NCBI GenBank assembly: GCA_949299545.1
Contig: CASGAM010000029.1
Coordinates: 90,894 to 154,893 of the forward strand
Direction: 5' to 3'
From: an uncultured Prevotellaceae bacterium
Lineage (GTDB): Bacteria; Bacteroidota; Bacteroidia; Bacteroidales; Bacteroidaceae
DNA length: 64,000 bases
The translations under genes and the position numbers were made by a program. Positions 1 to 6,894 of the stretch are shown piece after piece (within the stretch, counting starts at the first letter, position 1; every line of letters begins with the position of its first letter). The notes under the pieces are model-generated. The model was not told the DNA's origin. It ran no database searches and saw only the letters and a list, made by a program, of their open reading frames with translations.

Positions 1-123
1 ATTTTTGATTGTCCGCTACCTGCTGCGGCGGAACATCCCAATATATTGGGCTCTTATTTTAAAGTGGAAGAAATTCATTATTATTATAAAGGTGTGTGTG
101 CAGAATGTGAACTTGAAAAATAG
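1..123 (+). CDS. Fur/PerR-family regulator, C-terminal end
   Basis: The window opens inside a reading frame that runs 40 codons to a TAG stop. It ends in a C-terminal Cys-x-x-Cys (CAEC) preceded by YYYKGVC, which resembles the structural zinc site at the C terminus of Fur/PerR metalloregulators. The start and the DNA-binding domain lie outside the window. It sits 55 bp upstream of rubrerythrin on the same strand. In many anaerobes a PerR-type peroxide sensor controls rubrerythrin, so co-regulation or autoregulation of this pair is a reasonable inference. With only the tail visible, another Fur-family member (Fur, Zur) cannot be excluded. Confidence 0.6.
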   Translation: MFDCPLPAAAEHPNILGSYFKVEEIHYYYKGVCAECELEK

Positions 124-178
124 TTATATAGCGATTAAACAAATGTATTTATTAACTCAATATTAAATTAAAACGATT

Positions 179-730
179 ATGAAAAAGAAATTTGTATGTA
201 CAGTTTGCGGTTATATTCATGAAGGTACAGAGGCACCTGCACAGTGCCCACAGTGCAAGGCTCCGGCTTCAAAGTTCAAGGAGTTGGTTGACACTGAGTT
301 GACTTTCGTGACAGAGCATGTTATCGGTATTGCAAAGGACGTTGATCCTGAAATCAAGAAAGGTTTGCAGGCAAACTTCGAAGGTGAGTGTACTGAGGTT
401 GGCATGTATCTGGCGATGAGCCGTCAGGCAGACCGTGAAGGTTATCCTGAAATTGCTGAGGCTTTCAAGCGTTATGCTTTTGAAGAGGCTGATCATGCAT
501 CACGTTTCTGTGAACTGCTGGGTGACATGGTATGGGATACCAAGACAAACTTGAAGAAGAGAATGGAAGCTGAAAGCGGTGCATGTTCTGGCAAGATGGA
601 AATTGCGAAGATGGCAAAAGCACAGAATCTGGATGCTATCCACGATACTGTTCACGAAATGGCTAAGGATGAAGCTCGTCACGGCCGCGGCTTTGCAGGG
701 CTTTACAACCGCTATTTTGGTGATAAGTAA
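179..730 (+). CDS. rbr: Rubrerythrin (rubredoxin domain at N terminus)
   Basis: A 183-residue protein. An N-terminal rubredoxin-like domain (about residues 1-37) carries two Cys-x-x-Cys knuckles, CTVC and CPQC. It is followed by a ferritin-like four-helix domain with Glu/His ligands of a di-iron site (GECTEVGMY near residue 70, EEADHASR near 105, DEARHGRGF near 165). This is the reverse domain order to classical rubrerythrin. Such proteins reduce hydrogen peroxide to water in the cytoplasm, using electrons from NADH or rubredoxin. It follows the tail of a Fur/PerR-like gene and ends at a clear intrinsic terminator. The ATG lies in an A-rich context without a Shine-Dalgarno sequence, as is usual for Bacteroidota. 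Confidence 0.93.
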   Translation: MKKKFVCTVCGYIHEGTEAPAQCPQCKAPASKFKELVDTELTFVTEHVIGIAKDVDPEIKKGLQANFEGECTEVGMYLAMSRQADREGYPEIAEAFKRYAFEEADHASRFCELLGDMVWDTKTNLKKRMEAESGACSGKMEIAKMAKAQNLDAIHDTVHEMAKDEARHGRGFAGLYNRYFGDK

Positions 731-762
731 AAACAACTATAGATTTTTATATTGAGAATAAG

Positions 763-792
763 GCCGCCTTTTTATGGGCGGCTTTTTCTTTT
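763..792 (+). terminator. Intrinsic terminator of rubrerythrin
   Basis: GCCGCC and GGCGGC form a perfect 6-bp stem with an 8-nt loop, followed by TTTTTCTTTT. It lies 33 bp after the rubrerythrin stop codon. Confidence 0.85.
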
Positions 793-859
793 GATGTCGA
801 GAGTGTGTTTTTGTCTTATCCGTTCCGGCTGTTTGTAGGTATATCGAAGGTACAAAAAG

Positions 860-898
860 AATCCTCTTACAGAGGATGTAGAACCTTGTAAGAGGATT
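860..898. terminator. Bidirectional terminator hairpin
   Basis: A perfect 12-bp inverted repeat (AATCCTCTTACA / TGTAAGAGGATT) with a 15-nt loop. T-rich sequence flanks it in both orientations: GTTATTTTTT on plus and CTTTTTG on minus. It separates the rubrerythrin gene from the minus-strand OmpH-like gene and most likely ends the latter. Confidence 0.8.
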
Positions 899-966
899 GT
901 TATTTTTTATGCGGCCGTTTTTTATACTGCTCCCGCCCGCTTTCCCTGTACGAGTCGTATGTTGTT

Positions 967-1593
967 TTATTTCGCCTTGTTGATTTGTTTTTCAACTTCC
1001 GGGTCAGTCTTATAACGTTTGTTCAGTCCATTGATGACATCATTGGTAATGTCATATTTGGAATTGGCAACGAGAAGGTTGTCACCGGCTTTACTGATGA
1101 TATAATCGTATTTCTTTGTCTTATTGTATTCTTTCAGGAATGCTTGTATGGAGTCACGCATGGCAATGTTGTATTTTGCCTGTTCTTCGGCAAAGTCATT
1201 CATCAGACGGTCATTCAGGTTTTGCAGGTCCTGCTGCTGTTTTGCAAGAGCCATTTGTGCTTTTTCCAACTGGTCGCGTGTCGTGAACTGGTTAGTTTCA
1301 TATTTACGTTGCATTTCTGCGGCTTTATTTTGCAGGTCACGTTCTTTCGAAGCCAAGGTCGCACGTATGTTTTCACCCTTTTGGTTCATTAGGATGGTGT
1401 AATCTTTGCAAAAGTTATATTGTGACATCAGGGAGTCGATTTCAACATAGGCTATTCGTAGTCCGTTGACAGAAGTTTCGGCCGTGGCCTGGTTGCTGTT
1501 ATCGGAAGTTGTCGCGTTGTTACCACATCCGGACATTATGCAAACTGCTGAAACCGCGAACAGTCCGGTGGCGAATGATTTTTTCTTTCTCAT
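967..1593 (-). CDS. OmpH/Skp-family periplasmic chaperone-like lipoprotein
   Basis: A 208-residue protein with a lipoprotein signal: basic MRKKK, a hydrophobic stretch, then MSGC as lipobox with the acylated Cys near residue 23. After a Ser/Thr/Asn-rich linker it has the OmpH pattern: a beta strand (LRIAYVEIDSLMSQY) followed by a long charged helical hairpin rich in Lys, Glu and Gln (about residues 60-155), as in Skp, which holds unfolded outer-membrane proteins. Skp itself is soluble, so a lipid-anchored form tethered to a membrane is inferred here. It follows a small membrane-protein gene by 15 bp and is probably co-transcribed with it. Confidence 0.85.
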   Translation of the reverse strand: MRKKKSFATGLFAVSAVCIMSGCGNNATTSDNSNQATAETSVNGLRIAYVEIDSLMSQYNFCKDYTILMNQKGENIRATLASKERDLQNKAAEMQRKYETNQFTTRDQLEKAQMALAKQQQDLQNLNDRLMNDFAEEQAKYNIAMRDSIQAFLKEYNKTKKYDYIISKAGDNLLVANSKYDITNDVINGLNKRYKTDPEVEKQINKAK

Positions 1594-1608
1594 TGTTCTA
1601 TCTTGCTT

Positions 1609-1833
1609 TTATGATTTATGCTTTTGCGATTGTTCTGCTATACGGTGCGGATTGTCTTTCCGTTCCATGGCGTCCATTGACTGGACGCACGTTATGCCAC
1701 GTTTACGCATGGCTGCGCTGTGTCCTACATGAGTGTTGGGAAAGCGTCCGTTCTTCTTAAAAATAATTGTGATGGCCAGCATAAAAATACTTATGCCCAC
1801 AATAATAATTGTCAATAGCAGTGTCTTCAACAT
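1609..1833 (-). CDS. Small conserved single-pass membrane protein
   Basis: A 74-residue protein with one transmembrane segment (LLLTIIIVGISIFMLAI) then a conserved-looking tail: KKNGRFPNTHVGHSAAMR, GITCVQSMDAMER. I recall proteins with this FPNTHVG...MRxRGI.C.QS.D pattern throughout Bacteroidales, without a known function. I start it at the ATG at 1833, because the upstream in-frame ATG at 1881 would add a poor leader and place the start across the TATCTTTG box at 1855-1862. It is the first gene of a likely two-gene unit with the OmpH-like lipoprotein. Confidence 0.7.
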   Translation of the reverse strand: MLKTLLLTIIIVGISIFMLAITIIFKKNGRFPNTHVGHSAAMRKRGITCVQSMDAMERKDNPHRIAEQSQKHKS

Positions 1834-1854
1834 TTTTTCGCTATATTTGTGATG

Positions 1855-1886
1855 CAAAGATAACTTATAAAAGATATTCATTGAAA
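1855..1886 (-). promoter_or_regulatory. Bacteroidota-type promoter of the small membrane protein/OmpH unit
   Basis: On the minus strand TATCTTTG (1855-1862) matches the TAnnTTTG -7 element. TTTC (1883-1886) lies 20 nt upstream as a near-consensus -33 element. The box lies 21 bp upstream of the chosen ATG. Confidence 0.5.
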
Positions 1887-1943
1887 CAGGAATGGTGTTT
1901 TAACTAAAATTAGCAACCTATAGCATTGTAAAACTAAAACTTT

Positions 1944-3401
1944 ATGGAACAGAATTTGCTTGAACCGAAAGAGGTGTTCAAATATTTTGCGGAGATAAAC
2001 CGTGTGCCGCGTCCGTCAAAGCGTGAAGAGAAGATGATAGCCTACTTGAGAGATTTTGCTGCGAACCGGCATCTGCCCTGCAAGGTAGACGCAACCGGCA
2101 ATGTGCTTATTGCGAAAGCGGCAACACCGGGTTATGAAAACCGGAAGACATTGGTTTTGCAGAGCCACATGGATATGGTGTGTGAGAAAAACAGAGATGT
2201 GGCGTTCGATTTTGATAATGATGCCATACGGACGGTCGTCAAGGGCGACTGGCTTTGTGCAGAAGGAACCACGTTGGGGGCTGATGACGGCATCGGTATG
2301 GCCATGCAGTTGGCATTGCTTGATGCCGACGATATACCGCATGGCCCTGTCGAGTGTGTGTTTACCCGTGACGAAGAAACAGGACTTACGGGAGCATTCG
2401 GCATGGAACCGGGATTCATGTCCGGCGACATCCTGATCAACCTCGATTCCGAGGATGAAGGGCAGTTGTTTGTCAGTTGTGCCGGGGGCGTACGTACGCA
2501 GGCCGAATTTGTTTTCACGCCGGTGACAGTACCTGCAAACTATTTCTTCTTTGAAGTGAAAATAAAAGGATTGACCGGTGGCCATTCGGGAGACGATATA
2601 GACAAAAAGCGTGCCAACGCCAACAAGTTGCTTGCGCGGTTCCTTTACCAAAGTTACCGGAAATACGACCTATATTTGTGCGACATTCAGGCCGGCGGAC
2701 TTCATAATGCCATTCCCCGCGAGGCCATGGCTTTGTGTGCCATACCGATGGCTGATAAGGAGAGTATACGTGTGGACTGGAACATATTCAGCGCCGACAT
2801 CGAGGAAGAATACCGGGTGACGGAACCCACCATGGAATTTCTTCTCCAAAGTGAGAGTCCGTGCGCCAATGCGGTAGAACGTGGGGTGGCGCAGCGTTTG
2901 ATATGGGCCTTGCAGGCCGTTTACAATGGTGTGCTGTCCATGTCGCAGGACATTGAATTGGTCGAGACCAGTACCAATCTTGCCAGCATACGGCTCGAAG
3001 GGGGTAACAGGATTGTTATCAATAGCAGTCAGCGCAGCAGTCTTACCAGTGCGCGCAAACACATGAGCGATACCGTACAGGCCGTATTTGAGTTGGCCGG
3101 TGCAGACGTGACGGTGGGCGAGGGCTATCCCGGCTGGAAGATGAATCCTTCGTCGGAGATTCTGAAGATAGCGGTCGAGACTTACCGCGCTTTGTTTGGA
3201 TGCGATCCCGAGGTCAAAGGAATCCATGCGGGATTGGAATGTGGCCTTTTCAGTGAGAAATATCCCGGGCTCGACATGATATCTTTCGGTCCCACCTTGC
3301 GGGGGGTACATTCGCCTGACGAACGGTTGCTCATTCCAACGGTGGCAAAAGTGTGGACTCATCTGAAAACCGTTATCAGTAACATACCTGTCAAAGACTG
3401 A
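1944..3401 (+). CDS. pepD: Aminoacyl-histidine dipeptidase (M20 family, PepD)
   Basis: A 485-residue cytoplasmic metallopeptidase, the usual PepD length. Visible metal-site motifs of the M20 di-zinc family are LQSHMDMVCEKN (His, Asp; near residue 73), LGADDGIGM (bridging Asp; near 110), DEETGLTGAFGM (catalytic Glu pair; near 142), NLDSEDEG (near 168) and GIHAGLECG near the C terminus (His ligand). The lid/dimerisation domain lies between about 200 and 390. It cleaves Xaa-His and other dipeptides such as carnosine, for peptide use. It stands alone with its own terminator. Confidence 0.95.
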   Translation: MEQNLLEPKEVFKYFAEINRVPRPSKREEKMIAYLRDFAANRHLPCKVDATGNVLIAKAATPGYENRKTLVLQSHMDMVCEKNRDVAFDFDNDAIRTVVKGDWLCAEGTTLGADDGIGMAMQLALLDADDIPHGPVECVFTRDEETGLTGAFGMEPGFMSGDILINLDSEDEGQLFVSCAGGVRTQAEFVFTPVTVPANYFFFEVKIKGLTGGHSGDDIDKKRANANKLLARFLYQSYRKYDLYLCDIQAGGLHNAIPREAMALCAIPMADKESIRVDWNIFSADIEEEYRVTEPTMEFLLQSESPCANAVERGVAQRLIWALQAVYNGVLSMSQDIELVETSTNLASIRLEGGNRIVINSSQRSSLTSARKHMSDTVQAVFELAGADVTVGEGYPGWKMNPSSEILKIAVETYRALFGCDPEVKGIHAGLECGLFSEKYPGLDMISFGPTLRGVHSPDERLLIPTVAKVWTHLKTVISNIPVKD

Positions 3402-3415
3402 ACGGACAGAAAATA

Positions 3416-3458
3416 AAAAGGCCTCTTCTGCGTTATTATAGTCGGAAGGGGCTTTTTT
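3416..3458 (+). terminator. Intrinsic terminator of pepD
   Basis: AAAAAGGCCTCTTC pairs with GAAGGGGCTTTTTT (two G-U pairs) around a 15-nt loop. The T run gives a U-tract. It lies 14 bp past the pepD stop. Confidence 0.7.
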
Positions 3459-3474
3459 CAACCCCATTAAATAT

Positions 3475-4935
3475 ATGCGGAGAAACTATATGTCATTGCT
3501 GGCGTCCATGCTGTTTGGGCTGGCCGGTGTTTTTGTAGCTTGCGACGACGCGCCCGATTTTACGTCCGACAGTGGGGCTGTATTAACTTTCTCTACAGAC
3601 ACCATAAAATTTGACACGGTGATTACGACAGTCGGTTCCAGCACTCGCCAGCTGATGGCGTACAATCACAACCGGAAAGGGCTGCGCATTGCTTCCGTTT
3701 CACTTCAGAAAGGATACGCCACGCCCTTTAGGGTCAATGTCGACGGTTCCTATCTTGAACCCGAGAGTGGCGCGCGGGCGTTCGATTTTGAGGTGTGGGG
3801 AGGTGACAGCATCCGTGTCTTTGCCGAAGTGACCGTGCCGGCAAAGATGCAGGATGAGCCTTTCAGCCTGACTGATACTCTTTTGTTCCAACTCGAAAGC
3901 GGAGTGACACAACGTGTCATACTGTCTGCGGTAGGGCAGGATGCCTACATGTGGCACGGAAAGATAATCAGTGCCGACACGACCGTACAGTCTGTTCGTC
4001 CCATCGTAGTTTACGACAGTCTTGTTGTTGCACGCGGTGCCACGCTGACGGTCAGTCCTGGTGTGAGATTCTTTTTCCACGACAATGCCGTCATGAAGGT
4101 GTACGGAACTGTCCTTGTGAATGGGACACACGACCGGCCGGTGGTTTTCAGGGGCGACCGTACGGACAATCTGTTCGATTATCTGCCATACGACAATACG
4201 CCTTCCCGTTGGGGCGGTATCATGCTGGACCGCGACAGTTACGGCAATGTCTTCAATTACGCAGATATACACAGTGCCACCTTTGGTATTCGTTGTGACA
4301 GTGCTTCCACTGATGAGCTGAAACTTACGCTTGCCAACTCGGTGCTTCACAATATAGGAGGAGAAGGACTGGGACTTTACCACTGTAAGGCGGAGGTGCG
4401 CAATACGCAGGTGAGCAACACCCTCGGACATTGCGTGTCCGTCGTGGGCGGATGGGTTGAGTTCTTGCATTGTACGCTTGCTCAGTTCTACCCGTGGGAT
4501 GCCATGCGGGGTGATGCCCTTTATTTGAGCAATGAATGGATGTCTGTTCCGTACCCCATGCAACATGCCCATTTCCTCAACTGCCTTGTAACCGGTTATG
4601 GGGATGATGTGGTCACAGGTCGGTTCGACGACCCGGACGGCCTTTTGGACTATTGTTTCAGTCATTGCCTGTTGCGGACGGTCGAAACAGACGACCCGCG
4701 TTTCGTAAACGTCGTTTATGACCTTCCGGAAACTGACGGCGGTGGAAAGGAACATTTTAAACGCTTCGATACGGATAATTTCCTTTATGACTTCCGTCTG
4801 GACTCTCTTTCCGCAGCTCGTGGTGTCGGTAGCTTGCAATGGGCAGAACGTTGTCCGGTTGACTACGACGGGACAGACCGGCTGGCTGATGAAGCGCCTG
4901 ATGCCGGATGTTATGAATTTGTAGCACAACCATAG
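3475..4935 (+). CDS. Beta-helix-type surface lipoprotein of unknown function
   Basis: A 486-residue lipoprotein: MRRNYMSLLASMLFGLAGVF, then VAC as lipobox (Cys about 23), followed by acidic DD residues of the kind linked to surface export in Bacteroidota. The first part (about 30-150) reads like a beta-sandwich (DTIKFDTVITTVGSSTRQL). From about 175 on there are strand-turn repeats (MKVYGTVLVNGTHDRPVVF, WGGIMLDRDSYGNVFNYADI, ANSVLHNIGGEGLGLYHC) typical of right-handed parallel beta-helices. No catalytic residues are recognisable. Twelve bp separate it from the downstream endonuclease/exonuclease/phosphatase gene, so they are probably co-expressed. Confidence 0.75.
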   Translation: MRRNYMSLLASMLFGLAGVFVACDDAPDFTSDSGAVLTFSTDTIKFDTVITTVGSSTRQLMAYNHNRKGLRIASVSLQKGYATPFRVNVDGSYLEPESGARAFDFEVWGGDSIRVFAEVTVPAKMQDEPFSLTDTLLFQLESGVTQRVILSAVGQDAYMWHGKIISADTTVQSVRPIVVYDSLVVARGATLTVSPGVRFFFHDNAVMKVYGTVLVNGTHDRPVVFRGDRTDNLFDYLPYDNTPSRWGGIMLDRDSYGNVFNYADIHSATFGIRCDSASTDELKLTLANSVLHNIGGEGLGLYHCKAEVRNTQVSNTLGHCVSVVGGWVEFLHCTLAQFYPWDAMRGDALYLSNEWMSVPYPMQHAHFLNCLVTGYGDDVVTGRFDDPDGLLDYCFSHCLLRTVETDDPRFVNVVYDLPETDGGGKEHFKRFDTDNFLYDFRLDSLSAARGVGSLQWAERCPVDYDGTDRLADEAPDAGCYEFVAQP

Positions 4936-4947
4936 TATTCCGGTTCC

Positions 4948-6006
4948 ATGTTTTTTCGTTGTTGGCTTGCTGTTTACCTGTTCTTTTGCTTCGGCCTGTC
5001 GGGGACGTTCGCACAAGACCGTTTCCGTGTGGTAACGTACAATGTTGAGAACCTGTTTGATTGCTATGACGACCCTTTGTTTGAAGACGACGAGTTTACC
5101 CCCGCGGGGGAGAAATGTTGGACGCGGTATCGCTATTGGGCGAAGTTGCGCGGCCTTTCAAGGGCTATTGCCGCCATTGCATCCGACCATTTGCCGGATA
5201 TTGTCGGCTTGTGCGAGGTGGAGAACGACAGTGTGCTGTTCGACCTGACTTGCCGTGCCCCCCTGCGTGCAGTCGGTTATCGTTATATTGTGGCCGGTTC
5301 GTCCGACCGTCGAGGTATTCGTGTGGCTTTGCTTTACCAGCCCGGTACTTTCAAACCGATTGTTTCGCGAAGCGTCCGCGTACCTTCACTTGAGGCCGGA
5401 TTTCAGCCTACGCGCGACATCCTTTATGTGGCGGGACAGATTCAGACGGGTGACACGCTGCATATCATGGTGTGTCACTTGCCGAGCCGGAGCGGTCGGA
5501 CTGTAGAGGCAAACCGCCATCGTTCGTTGGCGGCGCGGACGTTATGCAGCCTGGCGGATTCCGTCCTCAGCCGTCATCCGCGTGCATATATGCTTGCCAT
5601 GGGGGATTTCAACGCGTCGGACAGTGACAGAATTTTTGATGACCATTTGCCGGTAGCATCGTCCGTTATTGTTGACGGTCGTCCCGTATTTGAGCGAAAT
5701 GAAACTGCCGCTACGTTTCCGCGTTTTTGCTTCATTCCGTTGGAAGGATACAAACGGGAAACTTCATACCGTTACCATGGCTTGTGGGAGCAGATAGACC
5801 ACATCATCGTCAGTCCTTCGCTGGCGTCGCCGTCAGTTTGTCCGGCGTTAGTTCCGTCACGTTACGGCATAATGTATGCTCCTTTCATGTGCGAGCCGGA
5901 TCCTACATACGGAGGGATACGTCCTTTCAGGACCTACCAGGGACCGTTGTACAAAGGGGGCGTCAGCGACCATCTGCCGGTTGTTCTTGACTTGTTTTAC
6001 CGGTAA
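4948..6006 (+). CDS. Secreted endonuclease/exonuclease/phosphatase-family protein
   Basis: A 352-residue protein with an N-terminal signal peptide (hydrophobic to about residue 24, cleavage near TFAQ). It then has the DNase I-like fold motifs in order: VVTYNVENLFD (metal-site Asn/Glu), GLCEVENDSVL (catalytic Glu), MVCHLPSR (catalytic His region), MGDFNASDSD (Asp/Asn pair) and SDHLPVVLDL (terminal Asp-His). The active site looks complete. The family includes nucleases, sphingomyelinases and inositol phosphatases, so the substrate is open. Export suggests extracellular nucleic acid or phosphoester scavenging. It follows the beta-helix lipoprotein by 12 bp. Confidence 0.85.
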   Translation: MFFRCWLAVYLFFCFGLSGTFAQDRFRVVTYNVENLFDCYDDPLFEDDEFTPAGEKCWTRYRYWAKLRGLSRAIAAIASDHLPDIVGLCEVENDSVLFDLTCRAPLRAVGYRYIVAGSSDRRGIRVALLYQPGTFKPIVSRSVRVPSLEAGFQPTRDILYVAGQIQTGDTLHIMVCHLPSRSGRTVEANRHRSLAARTLCSLADSVLSRHPRAYMLAMGDFNASDSDRIFDDHLPVASSVIVDGRPVFERNETAATFPRFCFIPLEGYKRETSYRYHGLWEQIDHIIVSPSLASPSVCPALVPSRYGIMYAPFMCEPDPTYGGIRPFRTYQGPLYKGGVSDHLPVVLDLFYR

Positions 6007-6084
6007 TTTATTTGTTCTTGCCCTATTATCTTTCAGATGGGGTGGGATTAATGAATAAACTGAAGGAGGATTTTTCTGTCGCGT

Positions 6085-6558
6085 TTATTCATGGTGGTAG
6101 GGCTCATTGTTCAAGATGGTCATGGCCCTGTAAACCTGTTCGGTAAAAACCAGCCTTATCATCTGGTGTGAAAAGGTCATGGCCGACAGCGAGATTTTCT
6201 CTTGCGCGGCGGCATAGACACGTGGCGAAAAACCATAAGGGCCGCCTACGACAAACACCAAACGCCGGATGCCGGCAACCATCTTCTTGTTGAGCCATTC
6301 GGCAAAAGCCATTGAGGTGAACTGTTTTCCCTTCTCGTCAAGCAACACGATGTGGTCGCCCGGCTGGAATGCTTTCAGCAGCAAGTCTCCTTCCCGTTCT
6401 TTTTGCACGTCGACCGGCAGGTTTTTGGCATTTCTCAATTCCGGCACAACTTCCATGCCCATCGGCAGGTAATGGTTGATGCGTTTGACATATTCTTCCG
6501 AAGCCGCTATAAAATGGGAGTCTGTCGATTTTCCGACAACAAGCAGGATGATTTTCAT
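6085..6558 (-). CDS. rlmH: 23S rRNA (pseudouridine1915-N3) methyltransferase RlmH
   Basis: A 157-residue SPOUT methyltransferase, the standard RlmH length. It shows VLLDEKGKQFTS, FVVGGPYGFSP (SAM-binding trefoil knot) and LSLSAMTFSHQMIRLVFTEQVYRA near the C terminus in near-identical family form (written here as LSAMTFSHQMIR and VFTEQVYRA). It methylates pseudouridine 1915 in helix 69 of 23S rRNA on the 70S ribosome. The reading frame stays open far upstream to 6846, but RlmH proteins begin MKI..., and the extra residues encoded by the repeat-containing intergenic DNA are not family-like. I therefore use the ATG at 6558. Confidence 0.93.
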   Translation of the reverse strand: MKIILLVVGKSTDSHFIAASEEYVKRINHYLPMGMEVVPELRNAKNLPVDVQKEREGDLLLKAFQPGDHIVLLDEKGKQFTSMAFAEWLNKKMVAGIRRLVFVVGGPYGFSPRVYAAAQEKISLSAMTFSHQMIRLVFTEQVYRAMTILNNEPYHHE

Positions 6559-6657
6559 GCTACAAAAATAACCTTTAACTTTCGGATTTGCAAATTCATG
6601 GTTGTGTCGGTGTATTGCATTTGCACACGCTTCCAATGCGACAGGTTGCAACGAAAA

Positions 6658-6740
6658 TTGCGACCTGTCGCTTCTGCAAGGCGACCGCTTGCAATTTTTG
6701 TTGCGACCGCACGCTGTATCGCGCGCGTGCGTACACGCAA
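6658..6740. repeat. Intergenic GCGACC repeat, copy A
   Basis: A palindrome-rich segment containing GCGACCTGTCGCTTCTG, GCGACCGCTTGCAA, TTGTTGCGACCGC and then CGCGCGCGTGCGT. The same words in the same order recur at 26284-26500, more than 19 kb away. It resembles a REP/MITE-type intergenic repeat. No protein is encoded. Confidence 0.6.
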
Positions 6741-6812
6741 GTTCTTTATTATTATATTTATGTTTTAATTGTGTGTTCCGGGATTTTATATTTTGCCGTG
6801 ATAACCGCCGTC

Positions 6813-6843
6813 TTGTGGTTTTATAAATAAAGTCGTACCTTTG
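6813..6843 (+). promoter_or_regulatory. Promoter of the TonB receptor at 6895
   Basis: TTG(T) at 6813-6815 within CTTG, then 20 nt, then TACCTTTG (6836-6843), matching the Bacteroidota -33/-7 pattern. It predicts a leader of about 50 nt. No cobalamin riboswitch elements are visible in that leader. Confidence 0.65.
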
Positions 6844-6894
6844 CACCGCCGTTTTATGACGGTTATGTTTTATTAATTAATTTATTGTTATTTT

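Larger units (their letters stand above)
6559..6894. other. Divergent intergenic region with a G+C-rich repeat and a promoter
   Basis: 336 bp between rlmH and the TonB receptor. It holds one copy of a repeat also present near 26.3 kb (6658-6740) and the receptor promoter (6813-6843). I see no gene. Open frames here are side products of the repeat. Confidence 0.7.

Noticed and set aside
3700-5016. 438-codon minus-strand frame opposite the beta-helix lipoprotein
   Set aside because: It overlaps two well supported plus-strand genes and has no recognisable protein features.
6559-6846. N-terminal extension of RlmH
   Set aside because: RlmH is about 157 residues and starts MKI. The extension is encoded by the intergenic repeat.
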